Shown here: in pieces, positions 8,562 to 18,216 of the stretch
Layout: the number at the start of each line of letters is the position of its first letter
Position numbering within the stretch: position 1 is the stretch's first letter
Assembly: GCA_013349615.1 (NCBI GenBank)
Contig: DUZJ01000003.1
Span: 1-64,000, forward strand
Origin: Planctomycetota bacterium
GTDB taxonomy: Bacteria > Planctomycetota > Phycisphaerae > Sedimentisphaerales > Anaerobacaceae
Length of the DNA: 64,000 nt
Direction of reading: 5' to 3'
The notes under the pieces: model-generated
Told to the model about the DNA's origin: nothing
Seen by the model: the letters and a program-made list of their open reading frames with translations, nothing else
Database searches by the model: none
Translations under genes and position numbers: made by a program

Positions 8562-10640
8562 ATGACAAACAGAAACAAAATGATAGGCAAAATAATCGCA
8601 CTGACAACCTTTTTGGCGCTTGTCCCGCTCGCACGTGCAAACGCCGCAAAAGCAGCCCTGACTCTCGTCTCAGACGGTCAGCCGAAAGCAGTTATTGTGC
8701 TGCCAACAGAGCCTTCCCGCGCAGCAACCGAAGGGGCAAAAATCCTCAACGACCATCTGCACCAGATGTCTGGCGCCCGTTTGAAAGTCCTCAAGGAAAG
8801 CAGCCTCGGACATGTGAAAGTCGTTGATGGCCGCATTAAACTTGGCAGCCACAAAAACGCAACCGAGACATTTGTTCTCGTCGGCGAGGGCGAGCTGGCC
8901 GGAAAACTCGGCACAACCAGCAAAGGCCTTGGCCCGGGCGGCATCTTGATTCACACCGCAGGCAACACACTCATCCTGCTTGGCCCTGATGATAACACAC
9001 CATCCGAACCTTCCGGTACCAGATATGCCATCACGACATTTCTTGAGGACGTCCTCGGCTGCCGCTACCTCTGGCCTGGAGAAAGCGGCAAAGTCCTGCC
9101 AAAACGCCGCACAATCACCATTGAACAAATCAACATTCGCTTTACACCAATGCTGACGCAGCGCAGAATCCGCTGGAGCGGATACAGCGACCGTATCCAG
9201 CAAGGTCTGGACCGCCTCGGATTCAAAAAGCAAGATTTCCTGCAGGCTCGCAAAATAGCTTCTGCCACACAATCGGCCGGCTCCGATTGGATGTCCTGGC
9301 ATCGAATGGGCGGTACGCTGGGACTTCGGACCGGCGACGGCACAATCCTGCCGCCCAAAACCTGGGACAAGTTTCTGCGCGAACATCCTGAATGGTTCGC
9401 AATGCAGTTAGATGGTTCACGTTATTTTCACCCAACCTGGGAAAGGCCAAGACTCTGCAAATCCAACGCCGCACTTATCGAGGCAATCGCTCAGGAAAAA
9501 ATAAAAGAGCTCACCCGCAATCCCGGGCAAAAGAGCATCTCCCTGATGACACAGGATGGCGGCGGCAAAGCGGGCTTCTGCATGTGCCCGGCCTGCAAAG
9601 AGTTAGACCCACCACAAGGCCGACCAACCCAGGTATGGACTTATGACCACAAGACCGAACGCACCCGTCGATTCGATTATGTCTCCCTCACCGACCGCAT
9701 GATTTATTTTTACAATGCCATTGCCTCCAAAGTTGCAAAGGTACACCCCGACGTCTTGTTTACAGGCCAGGCATATAGCATTTACCGCTCCCCACCTCTG
9801 AGGCATAAGCTCCACCCAAAAATTGTGATACGCTTCGTCCACAATACCGCCCATTACGCCAATGACGAAACGCGCCGCCAGGGCATGGCCGACTGGGACG
9901 CCTGGGCCGACGCTTCAAGTATGATTTACTGGCGGCCAAATTCGCTTCTATGGGGCAGGCACGAAGGAACGTTAGGAATATATGTCCATAAGTTGTCGGA
10001 AGACTTTAGACATATTACCCAAAACAAGTGCGTGGCCACTGATTTCGACTCGTGTATGCATCATTGGGCAACACAGGGACTTAATTATTATGTGCTGGCC
10101 AAATTACACTGGAATCCTGTTCTGAATGTTGATGAAGTGATTGACGATTATTGCCGGACGGGATTTGGTGACGCCTCTGAAGTGATTAAACGATACTTTC
10201 TGCGTATTGAGCAATTGACCAATAAAACTGCCGCTAAGAAAGGTGAGGAAACCAGAAACATCGACGTCACTGAGCCATTCGAGCAGGAAGTGATTGAGGA
10301 GCTGAAAGGTATGCTTGATAAGGCTAAAACAATAGTGGGCCAAGATTTGACGATTCAGAGCCGTATCCTATTTTTGCGTCTTGGTCTGCTCTTTACCGAA
10401 AATCAAGCGAAGGTCTATCGAATACTGCGGTTGGCCAAACAGAGGCGATTGACCGCTAAGGCCAGTGAGGAAGCTCGGTTGCTGTTGGATGAAAAGTGGT
10501 TGTTAATGCAAGACATTTTCAGGCAAGGGCATTATGCCGTGAACGTAACAGCTATGTGTTGGGGAGAATGGGGACGGTTCAAAAGGCTGGGTTGGACCGG
10601 CCCATCACAGCAGGCCAAAAATAGAACTAAATCGGACTAA
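8562..10640 (+). CDS. DUF4838 domain protein, alpha-glucuronidase-like
   Basis: 692 residues with a signal peptide ending near LARANAAK. The N-terminal third (PSRAATEGAKILNDHLHQMSG, ATTFLEDVLGCRYLWPGE) matches the GH67-type N-terminal domain. The middle carries the DUF4838 signatures GFCMCPACKELD and YVSLTDRMIYFYNAIA, with CxCxxC cysteines conserved in the family. DUF4838 proteins occur in polysaccharide-degradation loci and are thought to be glycosidases; the activity is not established. The start has no strong ribosome-binding site, so an ATG 18 bases further on is an alternative. It follows the beta-helix gene at operon spacing and a strong hairpin follows it. Confidence 0.83.
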   Translation: MTNRNKMIGKIIALTTFLALVPLARANAAKAALTLVSDGQPKAVIVLPTEPSRAATEGAKILNDHLHQMSGARLKVLKESSLGHVKVVDGRIKLGSHKNATETFVLVGEGELAGKLGTTSKGLGPGGILIHTAGNTLILLGPDDNTPSEPSGTRYAITTFLEDVLGCRYLWPGESGKVLPKRRTITIEQINIRFTPMLTQRRIRWSGYSDRIQQGLDRLGFKKQDFLQARKIASATQSAGSDWMSWHRMGGTLGLRTGDGTILPPKTWDKFLREHPEWFAMQLDGSRYFHPTWERPRLCKSNAALIEAIAQEKIKELTRNPGQKSISLMTQDGGGKAGFCMCPACKELDPPQGRPTQVWTYDHKTERTRRFDYVSLTDRMIYFYNAIASKVAKVHPDVLFTGQAYSIYRSPPLRHKLHPKIVIRFVHNTAHYANDETRRQGMADWDAWADASSMIYWRPNSLLWGRHEGTLGIYVHKLSEDFRHITQNKCVATDFDSCMHHWATQGLNYYVLAKLHWNPVLNVDEVIDDYCRTGFGDASEVIKRYFLRIEQLTNKTAAKKGEETRNIDVTEPFEQEVIEELKGMLDKAKTIVGQDLTIQSRILFLRLGLLFTENQAKVYRILRLAKQRRLTAKASEEARLLLDEKWLLMQDIFRQGHYAVNVTAMCWGEWGRFKRLGWTGPSQQAKNRTKSD

Positions 10641-10700
10641 CCCCGTTAGAAGTAAATCATTTGGGAAGTGCCGGAGATTCGGTCGGGACTTCTAACGGGG
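10641..10700. terminator. Hairpin after the DUF4838 gene, possible terminator or repeat
   Basis: Perfect 13-base arms CCCCGTTAGAAGT (10641-10653) and ACTTCTAACGGGG (10688-10700) enclose 34 bases, starting immediately after the stop codon. There is no T-tract, so it could be an mRNA 3' end stabiliser or a dispersed palindrome instead of an intrinsic terminator. Confidence 0.5.
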
Positions 10701-10954
10701 ATAACAAGGTAAGCTCGCGTCATGAAACATACCGAACTCACACTAATCTTTTACATATCACTTTATTCTCTTATGCAGCTCATGCAGTTCGGTCTTTGGC
10801 GGCGACGGCGAGTTTCTATTGAAAAATGTACAAAGCGTCGGTAATCTAAACCTATTATGTGCGTGCTTTTGAGCGCACAAGCGATGCGTATATCTGCGTC
10901 TCTGGCACCGACATCATAGAAAAGGGATAAGGACAAAAGTGCCAAGGGTTCAAA
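10701..10954. other. Leader region of the purine permease gene, nothing recognised
   Basis: About 250 bases before the permease start. The short inverted repeat GTGCGTGCTTTTGAGCGCAC lies near 10860-10880. I looked for a purine-type riboswitch because of the downstream gene and could not recognise one. Confidence 0.4.
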
Positions 10955-12283
10955 ATGGTCAGCGATTTTTTTCAGCTCAAAGAAAAGAAAACAAACATCA
11001 GGATTGAGACCGTGGCTGGCATCACGACGTTTCTTACGATGGCGTACATTATTTTCGTCAATCCGGCCATTCTAAGTGATGCAGGAATGGACAAAGAGGC
11101 GTTGATAGCTGTTACCTGCATGGTTACCGCCCTGGCCACTCTCATCGTAGGGGTATTTGCCAATGCCCCCATAGCGATGGCGCCGGGGATGGGTCTTAAT
11201 GCCTTTTTTGCCTACCTGGTTGTTTCCGGGAAAATGGACTGGAAGACGGCCTTGGGAGTGGTATTTCTCTCCGGATTCTTGTTCTTGATATTGACCCTAT
11301 TGGGGCTGAGAAAAAAGATTGTCGAAGCGATACCGCCTTCTCTTATTTCTGCAATCGCTGTCGGTATCGGACTGTTTATCACCTTCATAGGCCTGGTCAA
11401 ACTGGGAATAGTTGTCGGCGATGAGCACACACTTGTAAAAGCCGGCCCTATAACGACAACGGTTCTCATAGGGCTTTTGGGACTGTTAATAATGCTCTTT
11501 TTTGAAATGAAAAAAATAAGCGGCGGCCTTGTCGTCGGAATTCTCGCTGCAACCGCTTTGGCTGTCATATTCGACGAAAAAACCACACTGCCGCAAAAAG
11601 TTATCACATTGCACCTGAATATGAAAGCCGTTTCTTTTCAATTGAATGTCCTTGGCGCTTTGAAATGGAGTTTCTTTGGAAGCATTTTTACTTTGATGTT
11701 TATGGACATGTTTGACAGCGTCGGAACGTTGGCGGCCTGCTGTCACCAGGCAAATATGGTTGATGAAAACAACAAAATAAAGGGGCTGGACAGGTTATTG
11801 GGAATCGACGCCATAGCAACTATGATAGGCGCCATATTGGGTACATCGACCACCACTTCCTATATCGAATCGGCCGCAGGTATCGAACAGGGCGGACGGT
11901 CGGGCCTGGCTTCGATAGTTACCGGCATTTTATTCCTCCTGTCGTTATTGTTTGTGCCCATTGTGAAAATCGTGCCGGATTATGCGGCGGCGCCGGCACT
12001 TATTATGGTCGGCTTGTTTATGATGAAAGAAGTTAAGAAAATAGATTTTATGAACGTGGGAGAAGCATTCCCTGCATTCATTATTATGGTAATGATAGCC
12101 TTGAGCTACAGCATAAGCACGGGATTAGCTTTTGGCTTCATCTCGTTTGTCCTCATAAAAGTGGCATCGGGCAGGGCGAGAGATATCAAGCCGGCTATGT
12201 GGCTCATCGCGGTTTTGTCTATACTGTTTTTAACACTGGATAGGCTGCCCGATATGTTCGAGTACTTAAAGACTCTTTTTTGA
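10955..12283 (+). CDS. NCS2-family purine permease (AzgA/GhxP type)
   Basis: 442-residue inner-membrane transporter for adenine, guanine or hypoxanthine, coupled to protons in characterised relatives. The family is clear from IETVAGITTFLTMAYIIFVN at residues 19-38, the APIAMAPGMGLNAFFAY motif near 80, MFMDMFDSVGTLAA near 245 and GTSTTTSYIESAAG near 300, in the usual order and at the usual length of about 430-450. About 12 to 14 membrane segments are visible. An AAGGG sequence precedes the ATG. It sits among carbohydrate genes with no purine-salvage neighbours. Confidence 0.92.
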   Translation: MVSDFFQLKEKKTNIRIETVAGITTFLTMAYIIFVNPAILSDAGMDKEALIAVTCMVTALATLIVGVFANAPIAMAPGMGLNAFFAYLVVSGKMDWKTALGVVFLSGFLFLILTLLGLRKKIVEAIPPSLISAIAVGIGLFITFIGLVKLGIVVGDEHTLVKAGPITTTVLIGLLGLLIMLFFEMKKISGGLVVGILAATALAVIFDEKTTLPQKVITLHLNMKAVSFQLNVLGALKWSFFGSIFTLMFMDMFDSVGTLAACCHQANMVDENNKIKGLDRLLGIDAIATMIGAILGTSTTTSYIESAAGIEQGGRSGLASIVTGILFLLSLLFVPIVKIVPDYAAAPALIMVGLFMMKEVKKIDFMNVGEAFPAFIIMVMIALSYSISTGLAFGFISFVLIKVASGRARDIKPAMWLIAVLSILFLTLDRLPDMFEYLKTLF

Positions 12284-12354
12284 ACTTACGGGCGGATAAA
12301 TGGTATCTATCCAAAATCATAAATGGCCTTCCGACTGATTAAGGAAACTGTGAT

Positions 12355-13593
12355 ATGAAAGAGCAAAAAAATAACCCCACAAAACCGAATAACACATTCA
12401 CACGTCGAAAGTTTATTACGAACACCGCAGCTGCGGCAGTATCTTTCACCATTATCGAGCCTTCACTCGTTCGCGGCACCAAGGCTAATTCCCGCGTGAC
12501 TGTAGGCTGCATCGGACTTGGCGGCCGAGGCAGATTGATTGCAGGGATGCTCAACAAGCACGAAGCGTACCAGATTGTTTCGGTAGCCGATTATTTCCCG
12601 CAGGTCGCCCAACAGATTGGCGACCGTTTCAACATCGAATCCAATCGCCGCTTTTCAGGCCTTTCCGGCTACAAAAAGCTCATCGACGGCAAAGTTGACG
12701 CGGTATTTCTCGAAACGCCGCCCTGCTTCTTCCCCGACCACGCCGCTGCTGCTGTCAATGCCGGCTGTCACGTGTACGTCGCCAAGCCGGTCGCGGTGGA
12801 TGTACCCGGCTCCCTGTCCATCGCGGCGTCAGGCAAAAAGGCCACAAACAACAAGACGGTCTTCCTCGCGGATTTTCAGACGCGCACCGACCCTTTCTTT
12901 ATCGAAGCCATCAAGCGTGTTCATAACGGACTTATCGGCGGCCTGGCTATGTTAAGTTCTTTCTATACCGATGACGGCTTCTCCGACCCGCCTAAGACCA
13001 AAACAATCGAAAGCAGATTGCAAAGATTAATTTGGGTCAATGATATCGACATCGGAGGCGGACAGTTGGTAGCAGCCGGCATCCACGCCGTCGATGTTGC
13101 CTTATGGATTGCCGCTGCACACCCGGTAAGTGCCACAGGAAGTTCACGGACTGCAAGACGCAAGCCACACGGTGACAGCGCCGATGTTTACTCCGTCACA
13201 TATCGCTTCGAAGATGGATTGATACTAAATCACCGTGGGGAGCACATCAGGAATACTCATGGCTTCCAATGTAATTGTTTTGCCTTCGGACAGGATGGCT
13301 ATACGGAAACCAACTACGCCGGCAAAGTCTGGGTATGCGGCAATAGAGGTGGCTACCGAGGCGGCGAAGTAACGAACCTCTATAACAAGGGCATAGCCGG
13401 AAACCTTGATACGTTTTACAAAAGCATTTTCAACGGCGTTTACGATAACCCTACGGCAGCTCCCAGCGTAGACAGCACGTTGGCGACTATCCTGGGGCGT
13501 GAGGCGGCCCAAAGGAACACAATGCTAACATGGAAGCAAATGATTAAAGAAAACCGAAAAGTGGAACTGAACCTGACCGGCTTGAAAGCTTAA
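12355..13593 (+). CDS. Gfo/Idh/MocA-family oxidoreductase with Tat signal (variant AKP motif)
   Basis: 412-residue NAD(P)-dependent sugar oxidoreductase-like protein, exported folded through the Tat pathway: TRRKFITNTAAAAVSF is a twin-arginine signal at residues 17-32. The Rossmann motif is GCIGLGGRGR at about 50. The position of the conserved EKP motif reads HVYVAKPVAVD, so Glu is replaced by Ala while the catalytic-site Lys and Pro are kept. The C-terminal domain contains GGQLVAAGIHAVDVALW, which supplies the usual His. It lies 72 bases after the permease and just before the PmoA-like gene. The substrate is unknown. Confidence 0.87.
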   Translation: MKEQKNNPTKPNNTFTRRKFITNTAAAAVSFTIIEPSLVRGTKANSRVTVGCIGLGGRGRLIAGMLNKHEAYQIVSVADYFPQVAQQIGDRFNIESNRRFSGLSGYKKLIDGKVDAVFLETPPCFFPDHAAAAVNAGCHVYVAKPVAVDVPGSLSIAASGKKATNNKTVFLADFQTRTDPFFIEAIKRVHNGLIGGLAMLSSFYTDDGFSDPPKTKTIESRLQRLIWVNDIDIGGGQLVAAGIHAVDVALWIAAAHPVSATGSSRTARRKPHGDSADVYSVTYRFEDGLILNHRGEHIRNTHGFQCNCFAFGQDGYTETNYAGKVWVCGNRGGYRGGEVTNLYNKGIAGNLDTFYKSIFNGVYDNPTAAPSVDSTLATILGREAAQRNTMLTWKQMIKENRKVELNLTGLKA

Positions 13594-13670
13594 CACAGAA
13601 AATATATTTCGATGCTTTATATCGTTGTAACAAACTAAAGATTTGCACTGATTACGAAAGGAGAGCAAAA

Positions 13671-14648
13671 GTGAACACGAAAAGAACAATCTACCGAATC
13701 GGAACAAATAGTGTACTGGCTGTCATCGGCTTATTACTACTTACTTGCCCAAACATATCGTTTGCCCAAAATACCCTGCAGGCCAAAACCGATGAGCCTT
13801 TTGTTACTGTGTCCGCAAGTGACCATATCCTGCTGCGCTACCGTTACGCAAAAGTACCTTTTAAGCCCTGCGTACAGGAACTGTTCTCGCCGGCCGGCGT
13901 CAATATCCTGCGGGATGCCCCTGCCGACCACCTGCATCATCACGCCCTCATGTACGCGGTCAAAGTAGATGGCGTCAATTTCTGGGAAGAAACACAAGCT
14001 GCTGGTAAACAGATACATCAATCCTTCCCCGACGTAAAAACCGATACGAAAACAGATATCGAAAATGGCAAACCCAGCAAAATACGTCAGGCCACTTTCA
14101 CAGAAAACATCGACTGGACTAAGCCCGGCAGCCAGGAAGCATTACTCAAGGAGCTCCGCACAATCGAAATCCGCCAGGGAACCGACGTCGGCGCCACGCT
14201 TTTGACCTGGCAGTCTAAATTCGAGCTGCCGGAGGGAAAGGAATCAGCCACCCTTACCGGCTCCCATTACCACGGCCTCGGAATGCGTTTTGTCACATCA
14301 ATGGATACAGGCGGTCGGTTTACCAACGCCGATAACAAGCCGGGCACGGTCTTCCGCGGTGACGAACGGCTTGTCCGGGCAAAATGGTGTGCATACACTG
14401 CCACTGCAAACGGCAAACCCGTTACTGTCGCAATGTTCGACCATCCGCAGAACCCGCGCCACCCGGCCACGTGGTTTACAATGACAAAGCCCTTCGCATA
14501 TCTGTCCGCAACCTTGAATCTGCACAAGGAACCGCTGAAAGTACTACCGGATAAACCACTTATCTTGCGATATGCCGTGGCCTTATGGGATGGCAAAGTC
14601 GAAACAGAGCAAATCGAAAAACTTTATCGCCGGTGGACCGCTAAATGA
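13671..14648 (+). CDS. DUF6807/PmoA-like secreted protein
   Basis: 325 residues beginning at a GTG codon with AAAGGAGA placed correctly upstream; no nearby ATG is better. A signal peptide ends near ISFAQN. The conserved core ADHLHHHALMYAVKVDGVNFW near residues 84-104 and GSHYHGLGMRF near 200 identify the PmoA-like family (DUF6807), common in Planctomycetes beside Gfo/Idh/MocA genes. The His cluster suggests metal or sugar binding. The name PmoA comes from a distant annotation link and should not be read as methane oxidation. It lies between two oxidoreductase genes, probably in one transcript. Confidence 0.82.
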   Translation: MNTKRTIYRIGTNSVLAVIGLLLLTCPNISFAQNTLQAKTDEPFVTVSASDHILLRYRYAKVPFKPCVQELFSPAGVNILRDAPADHLHHHALMYAVKVDGVNFWEETQAAGKQIHQSFPDVKTDTKTDIENGKPSKIRQATFTENIDWTKPGSQEALLKELRTIEIRQGTDVGATLLTWQSKFELPEGKESATLTGSHYHGLGMRFVTSMDTGGRFTNADNKPGTVFRGDERLVRAKWCAYTATANGKPVTVAMFDHPQNPRHPATWFTMTKPFAYLSATLNLHKEPLKVLPDKPLILRYAVALWDGKVETEQIEKLYRRWTAK

Positions 14649-14708
14649 ATTTGAACTCCGACTGAAAATAATAAAAGAAAACGTAATTAAAAATTATGGA
14701 GAAAGGCT

Positions 14709-16013
14709 ATGTCTCGCAAAAACCAACACTCGGATAAAGCCAACAATATGACTCGTCGACACTTCATTCGCAAGGCCGGCACTGCTGCCGCTGCTCTCAC
14801 AGCTGTGGGGGCAACTACAAAACACTTTACCGGTAACGTTCTCGGCGCTAACGACCGCATAGGTATAGGATTTATCGGCTGTGGAGGTCGAAGCCACGCC
14901 CATCTTCAGACCGTGCATTATCTGAAAACCCAAAAAGGTGCCAATGTTGATATCGTCGCCGCTTGTGATGTTTACAAACCCCGCCTTCAGAAAGTCGTGG
15001 ATGGCTACAAAGCCAAAGGATATATGGACCATCACGAGCTTCTCGCCGACCCTAACGTCGATGTCGTCTGTATCTCCACGCCGGACCACATCCACGGCTA
15101 CCAGGCCATCGATGCCGTAAAAGCAGGCAAGGATGTTTACTGTGAGAAGCCCGTAACGCATTGGCGGCAGTTCGAGTTAACAAAGCGTTTGGCTGCAGAA
15201 GTGAAAAAGTCTGGCCGTGTCTTCCAGCTCGGCACGCAGGGGATGTCCGACCCTGCATGGCATCAGATAAAGAAGCTGATTCAGGACGGCTTAATTGGCC
15301 AGCCCGTCCACGCCGAGTGCGGCTATTTCCGGGTCGGAGACTGGGGCGAGGTGGGTATGCCAATCGACGACCGTAACGCAAAGCCCGGTTCCGAACTGAA
15401 CTGGAACGCTTTTCTCGGCGACTCACCCAAGCGTCCCTTTGACGTCAGCCGCTTCTTCCGCTGGAGAATGTATGAGGACTACGCCGGTGGACCTTCAACC
15501 GACCTCTTTCCCCACATCCTAACTCTCGTAGTGCATATGCTCGGTGTCACCATGCCGAGCAAAGTCGTGGCAACGGGGGGTAAGTTCCGCTACCAACAGC
15601 GAGAAATACCCGACACCTTTAATATGCTCATTGATTATCCCGAGGATATTACTGTCGCTGTACTGGGAACACAGGCAAATGATTACCCGGGAACGGGAGC
15701 ACGCGGTTCGGGACAGCGCATCCCCGTAATCCGCGGATGGCAAGGCTCCCTTACAATAGAAAAGAACGAAATTGTCTTCATCCCTGCCCAGGGCTCAAAG
15801 AAAAAGCTCCAGCGATTCGGCATAAAAGGCGGCGAAGATTTTGTCGGATACTGGCAGAAATTCCTCGACTGCTGTCGCTCGCGCAAGACCGATACACTCA
15901 GCCCGATGGACCTGGCTTACCACGTCCAAACGGCCTTACAAATGGGCATGCTCGGCCTGCGCCAGGGCAAAGTCGCACGTTTTGACAAAACCCGAGAAAA
16001 GATTCTCTTATAG
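14709..16013 (+). CDS. Gfo/Idh/MocA-family oxidoreductase with Tat signal
   Basis: 434 residues. The Tat signal is MTRRHFIRKAGTAAAAL at residues 15-31, followed by the dinucleotide-binding motif GFIGCGGRSH near 57 and the intact catalytic motif VYCEKPVTHW near 145. The C-terminal part (FGIKGGEDFVGYWQKFLDCC, YHVQTALQMGMLGLR) matches the planctomycete branch of the family. GGAGAAAGG precedes the ATG. It probably oxidises or isomerises a sugar released by the neighbouring glycosidases, in the periplasm; the substrate is inferred from context only. It differs from the 12355 paralogue in keeping EKP. Confidence 0.9.
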   Translation: MSRKNQHSDKANNMTRRHFIRKAGTAAAALTAVGATTKHFTGNVLGANDRIGIGFIGCGGRSHAHLQTVHYLKTQKGANVDIVAACDVYKPRLQKVVDGYKAKGYMDHHELLADPNVDVVCISTPDHIHGYQAIDAVKAGKDVYCEKPVTHWRQFELTKRLAAEVKKSGRVFQLGTQGMSDPAWHQIKKLIQDGLIGQPVHAECGYFRVGDWGEVGMPIDDRNAKPGSELNWNAFLGDSPKRPFDVSRFFRWRMYEDYAGGPSTDLFPHILTLVVHMLGVTMPSKVVATGGKFRYQQREIPDTFNMLIDYPEDITVAVLGTQANDYPGTGARGSGQRIPVIRGWQGSLTIEKNEIVFIPAQGSKKKLQRFGIKGGEDFVGYWQKFLDCCRSRKTDTLSPMDLAYHVQTALQMGMLGLRQGKVARFDKTREKILL

Positions 16014-16063
16014 CAATCACAATTTGTCGCAAAAGAACGATTTAATACAGAGAGGAAAATGCT

Positions 16064-16627
16064 ATGCTAAAGAACGTTGCTGTTATAGTAGTGGCGCCTG
16101 TATTATTGTTTTGCTCTTGCAAGGAGAGCGAGGAAAAACATTTACAAGTAGAAGGAGGCAAAAAAATGGACATCAAAATAACAAGTTCGGCTTTTGAACA
16201 CGAAGGTTTAATTCCGCCTAAGTACACCTGCGATGGCGCAGATATTTCACCGCCATTGCAGTGGGAAGGTGTCCCCGAAGGCACAATGAGCATCGCTATC
16301 ATATCCGATGACCCCGATGCACCGATGGGAACCTGGGTACACTGGGTCTTGTTTAACCTGTCGGCTGATACCAAAGAGCTGGCCGAGAATGTCCCTCCCG
16401 ATGAAATCCTGCCCAACGGAGCCAGACAAGGCATCAGTAACTTTGGCAGAATCGGCTATGGCGGCCCCTGTCCACCGAGCGGCACGCACAGATACTTTTT
16501 TAAGATTTATGCCCTCGATACGAAGCTTGAATTGGCACCCGGTGCCGGCAAAAGCGACTTGCTCAAGGCTATGGAAGGACACACTCTTGGCCAGGGCCAG
16601 TTAATCGGAAAATATAAAAGACAATAA
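16064..16627 (+). CDS. YbhB/YbcL-type PEBP (Raf-kinase-inhibitor-like) lipoprotein
   Basis: 187 residues. The PEBP fold is recognised from ISDDPDAPMGTWVHWVLFNL near 85-105 and GPCPPSGTHRYFFKIYALD near 140-160, which form the anion-binding pocket. The N-terminus MLKNVAVIVVAPVLLFCSC looks like a lipoprotein signal. A second ATG at 16166 has a perfect GAAGGAGG ribosome-binding site and would make a 153-residue cytosolic form starting MDIKITSSAF, exactly where the conserved domain begins. Either start, or both, may be used. Function in bacteria is poorly defined. It is the last plus-strand gene of this carbohydrate run. Confidence 0.85.
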   Translation: MLKNVAVIVVAPVLLFCSCKESEEKHLQVEGGKKMDIKITSSAFEHEGLIPPKYTCDGADISPPLQWEGVPEGTMSIAIISDDPDAPMGTWVHWVLFNLSADTKELAENVPPDEILPNGARQGISNFGRIGYGGPCPPSGTHRYFFKIYALDTKLELAPGAGKSDLLKAMEGHTLGQGQLIGKYKRQ

Positions 16628-16677
16628 CTGAGCAACGCCCCAACATATCCGGACTTGGTGGTTATGACTCGTTGAGC

Positions 16678-17538
16678 TCAGAAGTTTTCCAGTATAGCGG
16701 CTGTGTTGATTGCCAGCAGCATCAGGTAGTCCAAATCGCTCAGACAGTACTGCTCGTGGTCGGCAGCGTTATCGACATACAGTGCACCGAAGCAGCCGGT
16801 TGGGTCCATAATAGGAGCTATCATTGCCGACCGTATCTCCGCCTCTCCCGTCTGGGCCGAAACTTGCGGCAGGAGTAAAAACTGGCCTTTGTCAACCGCC
16901 TGAGTGATCTTGTCATGAAGTTTTATATCGCTTAGTTGAACTGTCCGGCCGTCTTGGCTTTTGCCTGCGTGACTGGTCATCGCGCCGGTAGGCTGATTTC
17001 TTAAAGCGCACCAAGCATGAGATGCACTGAACTGTTTTAGCATAACACTCAATAAGGCCTGAAGCAGTTCATCCGGTCCGTTCGCTTTGCAGATTGCCTC
17101 GACCGCCTGCATAAAATCCTTCACCCTCTTGGCCGGCAGTTTAATCTCGGGGGCGTGTTCGGCATCCGGCTTTCGAACTATAATCTGCGGCCCACGAGAA
17201 ACATCTGTGAGCGTATCTTCCAAATGTGTCGGTTTATCAGTCTTGGTTTCGTCTTCGAGATAGATTTCGAGAGTGAAATCAGCTATACGAAGGCAATCAC
17301 CGCTCTTAATCTCAGCCTTGTGGATTTCCTCCTCGTTCAGATACGTTCCGTTCCCCGAATCCAGGTCCTCGGCCATCCATTTCCCATCCTCCGTTGCGAA
17401 GATTACGGAGTGCTGTCGTGACACCGTTCGTTCAGGCAGGAAAACCTGGCTGTTGGTGTGTCTGCCGATATAAATAGGCCCTTCGCTGAATCGAAACTGC
17501 CCGACACTCTGGCCCCCTTTTTTCACGACCAAACGCAT
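16678..17538 (-). CDS. FHA-GAF domain signalling protein
   Basis: 286 residues from the ATG at 17538, chosen because AGGGAGA precedes it and the FHA domain begins at once. FHA residues are all visible: GPIYIGRHTNSQVFL, VSRQHSVIF and DSGNGTYLNEEEI, so it should bind phosphothreonine. A GAF-like domain fills about 135-285 (ITQAVDKGQFLLLPQVSAQ, MIAPIMDPTGCFGALYVDN). There is no kinase or output domain, so it probably acts as an adaptor in Ser/Thr-kinase signalling, which is widespread in Planctomycetes. The gene is convergent with the PEBP gene, and no kinase is adjacent. Confidence 0.85.
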   Translation of the reverse strand: MRLVVKKGGQSVGQFRFSEGPIYIGRHTNSQVFLPERTVSRQHSVIFATEDGKWMAEDLDSGNGTYLNEEEIHKAEIKSGDCLRIADFTLEIYLEDETKTDKPTHLEDTLTDVSRGPQIIVRKPDAEHAPEIKLPAKRVKDFMQAVEAICKANGPDELLQALLSVMLKQFSASHAWCALRNQPTGAMTSHAGKSQDGRTVQLSDIKLHDKITQAVDKGQFLLLPQVSAQTGEAEIRSAMIAPIMDPTGCFGALYVDNAADHEQYCLSDLDYLMLLAINTAAILENF

Positions 17539-17737
17539 TATCTTGTCTCCCTGTATCTGTGCTCGAATACTCTCATTATTTTTATTATCGGCTATTTGAC
17601 ATAATTTGTCAAGCAAACAATTGGTGGGGATACAAATTCTTTTATGCTGTACGTCTTCTTTGGATTCGGTATGTCCCAACCCTGCGAAACCTCGCACAAT
17701 CAGAAAGCGTTTGTATGCCCGTGAAAACGAAACCGGC

Positions 17738-18196
17738 TCAATGTGACAGGTAATACAGCGTAAAGAAAATTATCAATAGCGCTGCCAAAAGGATGTAAAA
17801 CACTGTCTCTACTGTTCTTTGCAGCTTGGGATTTTCAATCTTACCTATGAAAAACAATGGCAGACCTACGATTATCAATACGGGGGCAAAAACAAAAGTC
17901 AGAAATAAACAGAGTGACCACAATATGATAGAAGCTTCTTTATCATACAATACTTTCCGCCACATGTCTCCGCAGAATCCGCACGTGAAACGAATACGTA
18001 CGAATGGCATATAGGATGCCAAAGGATTAATAACCTCGTTGGAATCGCAACTATCGCAGTAGTACTGCAGCGGATGGCACGGCTTAAGACATTTGAAGCA
18101 GACCGGCCAGGCATCAGCCGGAATAAACTCATCATCGACTTGCTCAGCTTTTTTATTGTCTCCCACCGGCATATTATCAATGCCTCTTTCAGTCAT
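17738..18196 (-). CDS. Zinc-ribbon protein with two membrane segments
   Basis: 152 residues of unknown function. Two Cys clusters are visible: CFKCLKPCHPLQYYCDSC at about 33-50 and CGFCG at about 73-77, consistent with one or two zinc ribbons. Two hydrophobic helices at about 92-114 and 132-150 place the protein in the membrane with the ribbons on the cytoplasmic side. An ATG 24 bases downstream, after GAAAGAGG, is an alternative start. It lies 21 bases upstream of nothing shared; the metallo-hydrolase gene on the same strand reads toward it and may be cotranscribed. Confidence 0.65.
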   Translation of the reverse strand: MTERGIDNMPVGDNKKAEQVDDEFIPADAWPVCFKCLKPCHPLQYYCDSCDSNEVINPLASYMPFVRIRFTCGFCGDMWRKVLYDKEASIILWSLCLFLTFVFAPVLIIVGLPLFFIGKIENPKLQRTVETVFYILLAALLIIFFTLYYLSH

Positions 18197-18216
18197 ATCA
18201 GCACAATATACAATCT

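Noticed and set aside
10701-10954. Purine riboswitch before the NCS2 permease
   Set aside because: None of the conserved loop sequences of purine-type riboswitches could be found.
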